Source: Acholoe squamosa (taxonomy: Eukaryota > Annelida > Polychaeta > Phyllodocida > Polynoidae). From it: DNA of 64,000 bases. Of the stretch, positions 45,557 through 56,665 are shown piece by piece. The notes beneath the pieces were generated by a model. The model was given only the letters and a program-made list of their open reading frames with translations. It did no database searches and had not been told where the DNA came from. Position numbers and translations under genes: made by a program. Within the stretch, counting starts at the first letter, position 1. Each line of letters opens with the position of its first letter. Location of the stretch: positions 1,784,501 through 1,848,500 of the forward strand of contig OX439047.1 in NCBI GenBank assembly GCA_949317995.1, read 5' to 3'.

Positions 45557-45792
45557 TCAGGAGAAGTGTCCATCTGTGATCCCCTCTCCATCTCCTGGTG
45601 TGTCGGCTGTGACAGTAACAATTCTCTCTGTGACGACTCCATGTAACGTGCCCTTCTTGTGAGGGAAGCACTGTTTGTAGCAGTCACAGTTTGTAATGGC
45701 GTAAGGCAGGATGATGAGTCCAGCCACGACCAGCGTACATCCAGCCAGATAGAAGGAACCCGGGTAGAACAATGTGTAGTCATAGATAAAAC
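45557..45792 (-). CDS. Duplicate terminal exon (exon 4, copy A) of the SLC16-like transporter
   Basis: The exon begins after acceptor AATTACAG in phase 1 and encodes the last transmembrane helix (YPGSFYLAGCTLVVAGLII) and a cytoplasmic tail ending TDGHFS. It is nearly the same as exon 4 copy B and differs by a few residues (CFPHKKG here, CLPHTEG in B). It lies about 9 kb from exon 3, with a Gypsy-II remnant and a fold-back element in between. It could serve as an alternative last exon or be a silent duplicate. The frame is intact. Confidence 0.6.
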
Positions 45793-45965
45793 CTGTAATT
45801 ATATAAAGCAACATGTAGTGGTAGATGAACACTGTAAACAATAAGGTCATACTGCATCATAGATAAAACCTGTAATTATATAAAGTAACATGTAGTGGTA
45901 GATGAACACTGTAAACAATAAGGTCATACTGCAACATAGATAAAACCTGTAATTATATAAAGTAA
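45793..45965 (-). repeat. Intron minisatellite, copy A, ending at the duplication junction
   Basis: Two to three units of a ~62-83-bp repeat that carries the exon 4 acceptor and the first bases of the exon. It stops within a unit at 45965, where Gypsy-II sequence starts (CTCTAAACAAGC). Confidence 0.85.
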
Positions 45966-46092
45966 CCTCTAAACAAGCTAGCTCCACCCACAGAGTCGAT
46001 TCTTAGGAAGGCGGCTCAGCTACTCGTCGGCCCCGATGCCGTTAAATTCGGTAAAAAAGGAGTGTTGGACTCCTGTGTAGATTCCTCCACTC

Positions 46093-47998
46093 ATGGCTGA
46101 GGAATCCGTAACTGTAGCCAAGCTATCCCGAATAAGCTGACTCCATCTGCAGATGCTTTTCCGGAAGCATTGTCACCTGTAACGCAGGCAGATAATGACC
46201 TGATGGAGGTGGAGGAATCCGCCAATCGGTCGTTCAAGGAGAAGCTGGCTTCATTATCTTTGTATGAGCCAGAAAAGCCAGTATCACCACTTCCTACAGA
46301 GGGATCTGGAGACGCTTCGAACCCAGAAGTACAGCTAGGTGCAACCGGATCTGAAAGTACCCAGGTAGACGGATCCAAAGACCAATGGAAACCTGCCGAG
46401 GATAACCGGTTTCCGGCATCTTATGATGGAAGGTACCTGTACGTCCACCCGGACTTGCAGGCACAGATTGTACATCCAGACGGTACTCCAGTCAAACTGG
46501 ATCCGAAGGTGAGACTTGCGATCGAGGATGTGATGCACCCGCTCCAACTCGAGAGGACGCCACTGGAGTGGCTTAGGGATTGGACATGGTTTTTAATGAG
46601 GACTCATGGTAGACATTGCCTTCCGAGAGTCAGTATACGAGGCAAACAGAGCCTTCGTGCTGGGAGCCTATCCCAAGCCCGATAGATCTCAGTGGAATGT
46701 TACGAAAGATAACATTGATTGGGTGGGTTGTGTGTCGGACCCTCGTGGACAGACCTATCCCCACCCTAACATGGTCTGACAGGACTTGCACACCCTCAGG
46801 GAGTACAGAGAAACAGCTTCCAACTTTGAACAGTGGAATGACGGCTATTATATAGCAGAATCCAAGATTACCCAGGCCAGGAACTCTTCCCTCCTAGGAC
46901 TGGACCGATACGCAGCTCTCCATAAGATCATCCACCATCGTATGGCAGCAGAAGAAGAGGCTCGTGACAAAGCATGAGCTGAGGAGGCGGTATCAAAAGT
47001 ATCCGCTCCCCTGATCCCTGATCTAAAGTTAGATACTAGAGGCTTGGATTCTCCTAAGTCCGCTTCTAGCAGCTCTACTGGAAAGTCTGTGGATCCGGTA
47101 ATCCCAAGTACCTCGGGTGAGGCTGGAAAGGCTGAACCCGGAACCAAAGATCCGGATCCGGAGATTGGAAAGTATATAAGAATAGAAGGTCTGCTGCACG
47201 TCGGCTTAAGAATCTACCCAATTCTGTTAAAGCCGAACCAAAAGCTAGTACCTCAGGCACAAGCAGTTCGAGTACCGCCATGGAGGTGGTCTCATCGGAC
47301 GATGACTCTTTAGATGAGTCCTCAGTAGAGTATGATAAGAAAGTTATCCCATCTACTCAGACTGAGGCAGAATGTTGGGCTAACGCCAAATTTGGGTATA
47401 AGACCCGGATCCCGACGTGTTTCCAAGATTGCGCTTACGGAGTGAAGAAAGACGGGCCACTCTGTATGCCTGCCCCGATCCGGTCAACAAAAACGGGGAA
47501 TCTGATGACAAAGATTGGATGCGTCTTACTGACGAGTATCCCAATCCGAGCAAGGCCTATCGCAAGATGTGGCTTATGCTGAACCACACTGACGGGTATT
47601 ATACCTATACACAGAGGCGGAAGTTGCGTTGGGCACTTGAGAAGTGGTATGGTGAAGACCAAAAGTCCTGTTCCTTCTCCATATGCCATGATGCTAGTGA
47701 TGTCTCAGTCTGGACCTGGACTACTTCAGCCCGGTTCCAAAGGCATCTCATAGAAGCCCACTTCCACCATCACCCAGTCTACATCTGTGACCCGAGTTAT
47801 GGTAAGAAGGGTACGAAGTGTACTACAAAGGTCACATACAACTGGCGTAGTGATCTGGCAAGACACCAGAAGAAAGGCCATGCTAAAGGTCTCGATATAG
47901 CCCGTAAGAAGATTATAGAGCTGCATCAGGAACTCATGAAGGAGTTTGATAGCCTAAGCGCAGATGCTTGGTCGAAGATCCAACCAGGGGACCAAGTC
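46093..47998 (+). pseudogene. Gypsy-II third ORF, duplicate B, 5' part
   Basis: The ATG at 46093 corresponds to 26118. Open parts are 46170-46685, 46786-47582 in several frames, and 47417-47998, which holds the same two zinc fingers. The stop at 46683-46685 and several frameshifts match duplicate A, so they predate the duplication. The fold-back element follows. Confidence 0.65.
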
Positions 47999-50350
47999 AA
48001 GAAGCTTCAATAGATAGGAGGTGAAACTCAGAGCTTTACCTATGGACACAGTGTAACAGACCCCCCCCTCTACCCCCCCTTCAAAGTAGGCTCCCTTTTG
48101 TGTTCAGTATTGAGTCCTATGTAGGATAAGGGGGTTTATAGAGATGTCAGGAATCTTTATCAGAATGATATCAAATGGAAACAAGGGGCCACCTATACCA
48201 AAAACTCCTGCTGAATCCAAAATTTGTGATCTTGATTCTCAAAATTTGACCAAAAGTACCTAAAAATGAGGTTTGATGATGAGAATATTTTAAAAATGTA
48301 CAAAAGTTATATTGAAAATGATTTGAAATTTTTATAGATGCAACACGCTAATCAAAGTCAATACCTCAATCTACAAATCCCAATGTCTGCCTATCTCCAC
48401 CTGACAAGTACTCTACCTGTGTATGGCTCTGCCTCTCCAACATACTGCCTATCCCTTAGTCTACCTATCACTCATACTACATGTACCTATCCCTTGAAAC
48501 ATCTAGAGTTTAATTAGGTTTTCCCTCAAATGGCTTAAGGAATTAAAGTTTACCCCTCACCTTTGTACCCAATTTTCTCTGTACATTCTTACCATTAGTC
48601 TACCTATCCTCAATCTGCCTATCATTCACTTTACCTATCCCTCATGGTGACTATCCCCCAACTCTTCACATCCCTCATGTTTGACTGGCACATCTGTGAT
48701 ATTACCTAGCACCAATGTACCTTTTGAATATGCTCACATCACAAGGTACTCTCTATGCCTATCTCTTAAACTGTTTATTACACATGCTACCTATCCTCCT
48801 TGCTACCCATCCTCTTCAATACCTATCCCTCATGTTCAGCTGGGATAGCTCACAACCAACCTTCATTTTGATCTCTTAGTCAACCTCCCCCCTAAGGAAC
48901 AAATTTAACATTCTACCTCACGCATACATCTACCTATCACTCATGCTTCAGGCTACCTATCCTTCAGGCTACCTATCCTTAATGGTATAGAGCCCTCAGT
49001 TTATTACCTTAAAAAATGTTTTGTTGTCAAGTGGGATAGCATGAATGATATGCAGCATGGAGGATAGGAAGAGGGGAATAAACAACAGACATGTAGGATA
49101 GGAAGTTAGCTAGTCTAATGATAGCCATGGTGAGGCATTTAAGAAAAGCATGATAATTTAATGGGCTGAGGGATATGTAAGGTAAACATGAGTGATATGC
49201 AGACTTGAGGATAGGTACAATGAGCGATAGGTATATTTCACACGGCATAGACTATAAGAGCTATTATAAAGGTAGAAAGAATAGAATGCAAGGTGAGAGA
49301 TACATAGATAGCTGGTTAGGTAGACTGAAGGCTATATACGAAGATGGATAGGCACCCTGAAGGATAGGTAACCTCAAGGATATATAACATGAGTGATCAG
49401 TAGATGTATGCTTGAGGTAGGCTGTTGGATTTGTTCTTCAGGGGATAGGTTGACTAAGAGATCATAATAAAGGTTGGATGTGAGCTATCCCAGCTGATCA
49501 AGCTGTGATAGGTAGGAAAGCTATAAAGTGAGCTTGAGGGATAGGCATTGAAGAGGATGGGTAGCAAGGAGGATAGATAATAAACAGTTTAAGAGATAGG
49601 CACAGAGGGTACCTTGTAAGGTGAGCATATTCAAAAGATACATTGGTGCTAGGTAATATCACAGATGTGCCAGTCAAATATGAGGGATGTGCAGAGTTGG
49701 GGGATAGTCACCATGAGGGATAGGTAAAGTGAATGATAGGCAGATTGAGGATAGGTAGACTAATGGTAAGAATGTACAGAGAAAATTAGGTACAAAGGTG
49801 AGGGGTAAACTTTAATCCTTTAAGCCATTTGAGGGAAAACCTAATTAAACTCTAGATGTTTCAAGGGATAGGTAGTATGAGTGATAGGCAGACTAAGGGA
49901 TAGGCAGTATGTTGGAGAGGCAGAGCCATATGCAGGCAGAGTACTTGTCAGGTTGGGATAGGCAAACATTGGGATATGTAGATTGAGGTACTGACTTTGA
50001 TTAGCATGTTGCATCTATAAAAAGTTCAAATCATTTTCAATATAACTTTTGTACATTTTTCAAATATTCTTATCATCAAACCTCATTTTTAGGTACCTTT
50101 GGCCAAATTTTGAGAATCAATACCACAAATTTTGGATTCAGCAGGAGTTTTTGGTATAGGTGGCCCCTTGTTTCCATTTGATATCACTCTGATAAAGATT
50201 CCTGACATCTCCATAAACCCCCTTATCTTACATAGGACTCAGTACTGAACACAAAAGGTAGCCTACTTTGAAGGGGGGGGGGTAGAGGGGGGTGGCTTGC
50301 ACTATAGGACTCTATGGAGTAACATATCCTAGGGAACCTATACTATTCTT
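47999..50350. mobile_element. Fold-back element with ~0.9-kb inverted arms
   Basis: The insertion is 2352 bp, flanked by the perfect 9-bp target duplication GACCAAGTC. The ends are AAGAA...TTCTT. Long inverted arms run from about 48058-48985 and 49340-50290, with a ~355-bp spacer. The arms contain a degenerate repeat of CTACCTATCC. The outer ~60 bp of the arms are poorly matched. No transposase is encoded. A 9-bp duplication is typical of Mutator-like elements and of some fold-back elements; the superfamily is not settled. Duplicate A has the empty site at 28022-28030. Confidence 0.92.
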
Positions 50351-51424
50351 GACCAAGTCCTCTGTGAAGTTCCGAAAACCAAGGATTCCAAACTTTGTGC
50401 TAAGATTATCCTTACTCCAGGAAAAGGAAAGTTGGATATGTATGAGACTCTTTGGCAGAAATGCGAGGAGTCTGGAAAGGACGGCAAGCTAGCCCGGGAT
50501 AGAACTAGGAGAGACTAGAGCCGGGGCAGATCCGGTAATGGTCAGGCTAAAACCAGCACCCAATCCAGGGCGGATGATCGTTCCAGATCCCCCCTGGCAC
50601 ATCACCCACACGAGCAGACCCAGGGTACTCCTGTCTTCAAGAGACCCGGACCTGCCGGATATGCTCGAGCAGCATCTTAGCCTTGGAAATTGGATACAAA
50701 CAATTTCCTGTCAATGTTACAAGGCCCTGGACCTGAGAGCCAGACGTTGGTCATTGGGAAAGGGGGTCGCCTTGTACCTGAAAAGGCCCCAGCACCTGCC
50801 GCTGCCGTATCCGTAAGTGCCGTATCTGCTCAGCAGATATCGATCACCCCTGAACAGGTACAGATGTACATGGACATGGGGTTGAAACAGAACCCAACAC
50901 CACCCACTTACTGTGTCCCTGTGGCACCTGCAGGAACGTCCGGAAGTCCAACATCCGGAAATATCATTTCGGTAGTGTCAACACCCCCCAAGAGTGTTGC
51001 ATTGCCCGTCAAACCAAAGGATGCGATAACCATTAAAACCGGTAACGCTGAAATCTGGTTCGAAAAATCTCGCCAAGGGGAGGCTGATGTCCAGAAGGCC
51101 ATCTACACCAATTGGGAGTAATGTGTAAAGAAGAGAGCTACAGAATTCCATCAGGGTCTTCTGAATGACACTCTCATGTGTTTAAAGGAAGTAGGCGATG
51201 CTGAGAAGGAACGCCTAGAATCCGTGATCCGAGACAAAGTAAAGGCTCGGGAGGAAGAAGCTGTAGCTGCGAAAGAACAGGCAGCTATGGATGTACATGT
51301 CTTAGAGAAACTTGTAAAAGAAGAGATAACCCGAAACACTAATCTGAACACTAAGTTCATGAGAGTGGTCGGTGTCGACATCGATGAATGGGATGGTACT
51401 CCCAAGTCAACCCTAGACTTCTAA
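50351..51424 (+). pseudogene. Gypsy-II third ORF, duplicate B, 3' part
   Basis: Continues with the Pro-rich region (50690-51121) and the coiled coil (51176-51424). It spans without interruption the point where Gypsy-I copy 2 is inserted in duplicate A (near 51290). It ends early at TAA 51422-51424 because of a 1-nt deletion. Confidence 0.65.
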
Positions 51425-52903
51425 GGAAGAAACACACTAAGAAATCCACTTAGTGTGTTCCGGGTTACCTTCAATTTTTTTCTCTCTCTTCCCTCTTCTC
51501 ACCTCACAACCAGACTTAGTGTTTTGCAGAAGGTAGAATATCTACCTCCTGATGTTCCCCATATGAATTAACACTTAAGTCTCCTGTTATCTCCTGATGG
51601 TTCTATTTTGGATTATGAACTTCCTACAAATCTGAATAGTAGTTGTGCTGCTAGAAGATACTACCTGATGCGGATACCTATACCTGATGCCTGATGTTAC
51701 CTGTTTCTGATTGACTTACCGGATGGACTTACCACTGTGCTGTATGTCTGTCTTATGTACCAAATGGACTTATTACCATTATCTACCTACTTCCGGATCT
51801 ACTATTTGGACTACGACTTTGTCAACTATATCCCAAAGGACTATTATTACTACATGTTGACAACCAGATTATTTATTAACACCATTCGGATTATTACAAC
51901 GAACGATAGCACTCCTAGAGGATTGTGGGTAGCTGCCCCTAATTAACTACCGTGTATCTATATACCACCTCATCTGGAATACTAAAGACTCCAGCACATC
52001 CATCCCATGGTTAGCTGACCACACTTCCTCTCCGCATCATATCCGGCATACTTCTAGACTATGCACAATGCTCTACTCATATTTTGTGTTTATATATTAT
52101 CATGATCATTACCTTAATTACTATTCAAATGACCATATAATTCTCATTTGTATACCTGTAGTAACGTAATATTATAATGCTCTTACGGGTTCATAACATA
52201 TCCGGATCTATTGTTACTTGTCATAATACTTAATATGATCCGACATAGATTATAATACACCAGATTGTCATAATATGACATATCATTGTATAATATTAAT
52301 CATCTGGTGCTATGATGGTTGTTTGAATGCATGACTATGTAATATATGTTTCTTTGTGTTTGTGTTTTTCTTCGAGTGTATAAAACAGAAACGGTAACAT
52401 TTCGAATCGTTCTAATATAGAACTTTAGGTGGATTGTCTATCATGGCCACGGCCACGCCCACCTCCGCCGGCCCCGCCCTCATTCCCACCCTCCAATTGG
52501 GTACACCCAGGCCCCCAGCCATTACACCGAAATATTGGTTAACTAACTGTATCATTAGATAGTATGGTTACGTTTAAAGTCTTTATCAAGACTATGTACG
52601 CATCATGTTAATGATAATATACAAACTCACTAGGACATTAATATGTGGTTTATTTAAAAGTTAAACAGATCCATTACATATATCTGTTAATATCCACATT
52701 GTCAAATTGTATCGACTTTCCTATTGCTTATTCGTAACTATTAATACTATCGAGTATGTTAAATACCTCTGATATGATACTTTAAAAATGTTGTTGTTAT
52801 ATCTATGGTTATACCTCTATTATTAGGGTAAGACATAATGTAATGTTATCCCTATATAAGTACTATAATAGTTATAACTCCTGCCTAATGTCTGGGGGAG
52901 TAG
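51425..52903 (+). other. Gypsy-II 3' noncoding region, duplicate B
   Basis: Matches 43056-44473, with a short deletion near 51582 and a ~100-bp GC-rich insertion at about 52435-52537. The purine tract is at 52894-52900. No gene is seen. Confidence 0.75.
52435..52537 (+). other. ~100-bp GC-rich insertion private to duplicate B
   Basis: Absent from duplicate A near 44098. It begins about CTATCATGGCCACGGCC and ends about ACACCGAAATA, and stands out by GC content from AT-rich surroundings. No clear inverted ends or target duplication. Confidence 0.6.
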
Positions 52904-53270
52904 TGTAGAAGTATCATATTATAACCATATTTATGGGTGCCGTCTGATGTGGCGGGTGAGTCCAGTCGCTGGGTGTTCCTAAGGTTCCGCATAGGTGGCA
53001 GCACTGATCCGGGCCTGTGGGGACATCTGGGGACAAACACCAAGGTCCGTATATAAAGACCGGGGCTCAGCCGCTACATCAGAGGCCCTCCAGGCCTCTG
53101 AGCTTATAGACCTAGATATTAATCCATATTAGCTGCCCCCCCACCCCTTTCCAGGTAGCCGCTGAGGGTCTTTCAATAAAACCGTTGGCATACACTTGAA
53201 TGACTGCCTTACTCTTTCTTTCCTAATCCGTAAGGCCCGAACCACCAAACTGATAAAACAAACCATTACA
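52904..53270 (+). repeat. Gypsy-II 3' LTR, duplicate B
   Basis: The LTR is 367 bp, the same length as in A. TATATAAAG is at 53050-53058 and AATAAA at 53175-53180. Several differences from A are CpG to TpG or CpA changes (for example TGACGTGG to TGATGTGG), as expected from methylated CpG decay. Confidence 0.75.
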
Positions 53271-53959
53271 AATGTTTGAACACACTCCATCCCTCAGTAC
53301 TTATTTGAGACTGTTGTTTATTTGATACCCCAGTGTTTAAATTGACCAACCAAGTAAACCTGGTATAATCCAGGTAGATCCTGACTTTATTTCATGTTAA
53401 TAACAATATCCAATAGAGATAGCGTTACAGTGCCAAAAACACCACTCATTGATCAACCCATCCATTGATGCCATGGTCGTTGACCTCTGTCTATATATAT
53501 CAGTGACCTTTATGGGCACCTGGGGATTGGTCACCTTAACAAGGGATTATGTTCGATCACATTATTATTGCACTAGATTGTAATAAGCGCTAGGAATGTA
53601 GCATGGGAGAACATATTCTGTCTGACAGGAATCCCTAGCAACTGTCGTCATCCACAAGCTGGGCGTAAAGTTTGTGTAGTTCACTGTCATGAAAGACTTG
53701 TCAATATACCTTTCCATCAGGTTGTGCACATTGTACACATATCTGCCTATCTCTTTTTTCTGTCTGTCTGTCTCTCTCAATCCCTCACCTGTTTCCTCTC
53801 CTTACTTCCTCTCCTCTCTCTTCCTCTCTCTCCCTCTCAATCAGTTCTCTTTTCAGTTTTCACTCCCATTCTCTGTCCTTGCATTTCTATCCCTTCTCTG
53901 CCCTCGCTGTCCCATCTCTGTACCATACTCATTATACATCAATCTACCAGACCCCTTCA
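53271..53959 (-). other. 3' UTR and flank of the transporter gene, copy B
   Basis: Matches 44841-45556 with a short deletion near 53368 and includes the same pyrimidine-rich stretch (53750-53840). A candidate minus-strand poly(A) signal lies opposite TTTATT near 53387. No other gene is seen. Confidence 0.65.
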
Positions 53960-54195
53960 TCAGGAGAAGTGTCCATCTGTGATCCCCTCTCCATCTCCTG
54001 GTGTGTCGGCTGTGACAGTAACAATTCTCTCTGTGACGACTCCATGTAACGTGCCCTCCGTGTGAGGTAAGCACTGTTTGTAGCAGTCACAGTTTGTAAT
54101 GGCGTAAGGCAGGATGATGAGTCCAGCCACGACCAGCGTACATCCAGCCAGATAGAAGGAACCCGGGTAGAACAATGTGTAGTCATAGATAAAAC
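53960..54195 (-). CDS. SLC16-like transporter, exon 4 (copy B, proximal)
   Basis: This is the terminal coding exon nearest to exon 3. Its acceptor is AATTACAG and it enters in phase 1 (G|GT TTT ATC). It encodes FIYDYTLFYPGSFYLAGCTLVVAGLIILPYAI-type membrane helix sequence, then a tail ending TDGHFS and the stop at 53960-53962. With exons 1-3 it gives 1491 coding nt (496 aa plus stop), which is in frame. Confidence 0.85.
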
Positions 54196-54537
54196 CTGTA
54201 ATTATATAAAGTAACATGTAGTGGTAGGTGAACACTGTAAACAATAAGGTCATACTGCATCATAGATAAAACTTGTAATTATATAAAGTAACATGTAGTG
54301 GTAGATGAACACTGTAAACAATAAGGTCATACTGCATCATTGTAATTATATAAAGTAACATGTAGTGGTAGATGAACACTGTAAACAATAAGGTCATACT
54401 GCATCATTGTAATTATATAAAGTAACATGTAGTGGTAGATGAACACTGTAAACAATAAGGTCATACTGCATCATTGTAATTATATAAAGTAACATGTAGT
54501 GGTAGATGAACACTGTAAACAATATGGTCATACTGCA
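54196..54537 (-). repeat. Intron 3 minisatellite carrying the exon 4 acceptor
   Basis: Five or so units of about 62-83 bp. The units nearest the exon include the acceptor AATTACAG and, in some, the first exon bases; more distal units are shorter. The remainder of intron 3 (54538-54753) is unremarkable. Confidence 0.88.
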
Positions 54538-54753
54538 ACATTTAGCCTATTGTACACGTACATCATTGTTCTTGGTGAATGTATACACATTAATGTACAA
54601 GTCGCTATCTTAAACTCACTATTCTAACAGTGAGTGTGTATATGAAGACAAGGCAGTTCCAGCTAGGACATGTTAACACCTCATATTTAGCCACTTGTTT
54701 GTAATTTAAGTGTTTGATAGATATATAAAAGTAACAAAAGTCCTCATCCCTAC

Positions 54754-55656
54754 CTGCAGCGGGAGCGCCAGTGACCTGTCCCACGGCCATGAAGGCCATG
54801 ACCCAGCCATACCCAGATGAGAACTGTTCAGGTCCACATATCATGAATGTGGTCTCAGACAGCAGCGGGCCGTAGGCTGCAGCACCCAGTCCATACACTG
54901 TACCTAGTACCATGAGACCAGTAGCCGTCGTCTGTACCGATATTAACAACACAGCTACCCCGCCTATCACATAGCAGGCAGAGAATAGTAGCGGTGTATT
55001 CACCCAGGACATGAGGGCCAAGCCGCCCCATATAAGTCTTCCGAGTAACCCACTAAACCCCAGACATGATAACACCATGTTCTGTTGATTGGTAGTCAGT
55101 CCGAGCTCCATGCCGTATGATGATATGTGAGTGAACAGCACAGACATGGAGAAGCAGTACAGGAAGGTGTTCAGACATACCTGCCAGAATGGGAGCCGGA
55201 CAAACAATGACATCCCACACAGAGACGTCATGTGCCGCAACCACCGACACCTCCCATGGTGCAGCCCAGGGGTCAGTTTGAGTAACGTGGCTGATGCTTC
55301 ATCCTCAGTTACTATCACAGACTCTTTGTGATTGCAGTTTGGATCTTTAAGATCACTTGGAGTCAGTATTTCCTGTGTGCCATCTTTGTTTAAGTTGTTT
55401 TTTGGGGTAGATAGTCCCAGTTTGATTGGCTTCATAAGAAGTGCGGCAGCACAAATGTGTAACGTGATAGCGCCTGTTAACATCAGCGACCAGCGCCAGG
55501 TGTAGTTATGTAGGAGTGGACCCAAGATCCATGGGAACACGATGTTACCGAGCCCTCCACCCGCTAATGATAACCCCATGGTGAACACACGGTACCGCTG
55601 GAAGTATTCACTGATCACAACGATGCACCCTGTAAACGCCAACCCATAACCTGAAC
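54754..55656 (-). CDS. SLC16 (monocarboxylate transporter)-like MFS protein, exon 3
   Basis: This is the main exon (903 nt) of a 12-helix major facilitator transporter of the SLC16 type, expected in the plasma membrane. The family carries monocarboxylates or related solutes with protons or sodium; the substrate here is unknown. It includes the family-like stretch YFQRYRVFTMGLSLAGGGLG after helix 4, a cytoplasmic loop of about 70 residues rich in charged residues, and helices 7-11. I place the acceptor at CTTCCAG|GTTCAG, because it joins exon 2 in phase 1 and gives GSGYGLAF; the upstream AG at 55679-55680 would break the frame. The donor is GCAG|GTAGGG at 54754. Confidence 0.88.
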
Positions 55657-56129
55657 CTGGAAGTATGAAGGGAAACACCTAAAAATAGTCTTTATGGACA
55701 TATATTACAGTCAGCATCTGTAAAGTACCACAAGTTGATATTTGTAAACAAATATTGACAGTAAAAGAATGTGATTTCTGATTTTCATTCATATCTACAA
55801 TGCTAGCTAATAACTCTTTTATGAGATTGAGAGCTGACTCTATAGCGAGTGAAAGTCTCTGCCATTCTGTCGGCTGAAATGAACATGCCAATCAACGTTA
55901 CCAGCCAAAGCAATGCCGAACTCTCCTCCGGCTGCTTGTTCCCGAAATGTACATAGGATAACGAAATGTAATGCTGGCCACTTTCTCATGCGAAAAGGCG
56001 AGATGGATGGATCATGTCTGCGTACACAGAGCCTTACGAGTCAGTGCTATACAATAGTTGCAATAACACTGTTTGAAGGAGATGAGAAAACTTTAAACAG
56101 TTATACAAAATTCATTCAATATAACTAAC
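55657..56129 (-). other. Intron 2 of the transporter gene
   Basis: This intron is 473 bp and has no repeat or gene that I can support. Confidence 0.75.
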
Positions 56130-56273
56130 CTGTTATGAGACCAAACGTGAGAACAAGGTGAAGGACGCTTTGTGAGAATGCACTGATGATGAGTCCCAGC
56201 GCCGCCAGGACGCCTCCAACAAACACTGTTATACGACATCCATACCGCTGTATCAACAACCCCGCTATAGGCC
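56130..56273 (-). CDS. SLC16-like transporter, exon 2
   Basis: The exon is 144 nt, phase 1 at both ends, between acceptor TGTTCAG and donor ACAG|GTTAGT. It encodes PIAGLLIQRYGCRITVFVGG, the loop and helix typical of MFS helices 2-3, and the following helix ending LTFGLITG. The acceptor region is repeated in tandem just upstream. Confidence 0.87.
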
Positions 56274-56665
56274 CTGAACATGGAGAAATAATCATTGTTA
56301 TAAACACCGTGATTCGAAATCCATACCGCTGTATAAGTAACCCGCTATAGGCCCTGAACATGGAGAAATAATCATTGTTATAAACACCGTGATTCGAAAT
56401 CCATACCGCTGTATAAGTAACCCGCTATAGGCCCTGAACATGGAGAAATAATCATTGTTATAAACACCGTGATTCAACATCCATACCGCTGTATCAACAA
56501 CCCTGCTATAGGCCCTGAACATGGAGAAATAATCATTGTTATAAACACCGTGATTTGAAATCCATACCCCTGTATAAGTAACCCGCTATAGGCCTTGAAC
56601 ATGGAGAAATAATCATTGTTATAAACACCGTGATTCGACATCCAAATCACTTTATCAATAATCCT
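56270..56665 (-). repeat. ~80-bp minisatellite spanning the exon 2 acceptor
   Basis: Five units of 80-81 bp start at about 56271, 56351, 56431, 56512 and 56592. Each unit holds the acceptor TGTTCAG plus a copy of the first ~45 nt of exon 2 (the QRYG...ITVF codons) and part of the intron. Only the unit next to the exon continues into full exon 2. Confidence 0.92.

Larger units (their letters stand above)
45966..54230 (+). repeat. Tandem segmental duplicate B (of 25992-45965)
   Basis: Matches the segment from 25992 to 45965 in order: unit tail of Gypsy-II, third ORF, 3' noncoding, 3' LTR, transporter 3' flank, terminal exon and intron minisatellite. It lacks Gypsy-I copy 2 and contains a fold-back element instead. 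Without these insertions each duplicate is about 6 kb. The junction at 45965/45966 shares only AC between the two parent sequences. The right end is set inside the minisatellite and is approximate. Confidence 0.92.

Noticed and set aside
45286..45662. Overlapping plus-strand frames rich in Ser/Leu/Pro beside the terminal exon
   Set aside because: They come from the pyrimidine-rich 3' flank and are antisense to the transporter exon, which has correct splice phase.
55679..55680. Upstream AG as the exon 3 acceptor
   Set aside because: It joins exon 2 out of frame. The AG at 55657-55658 gives phase 1, like every other junction of the gene.
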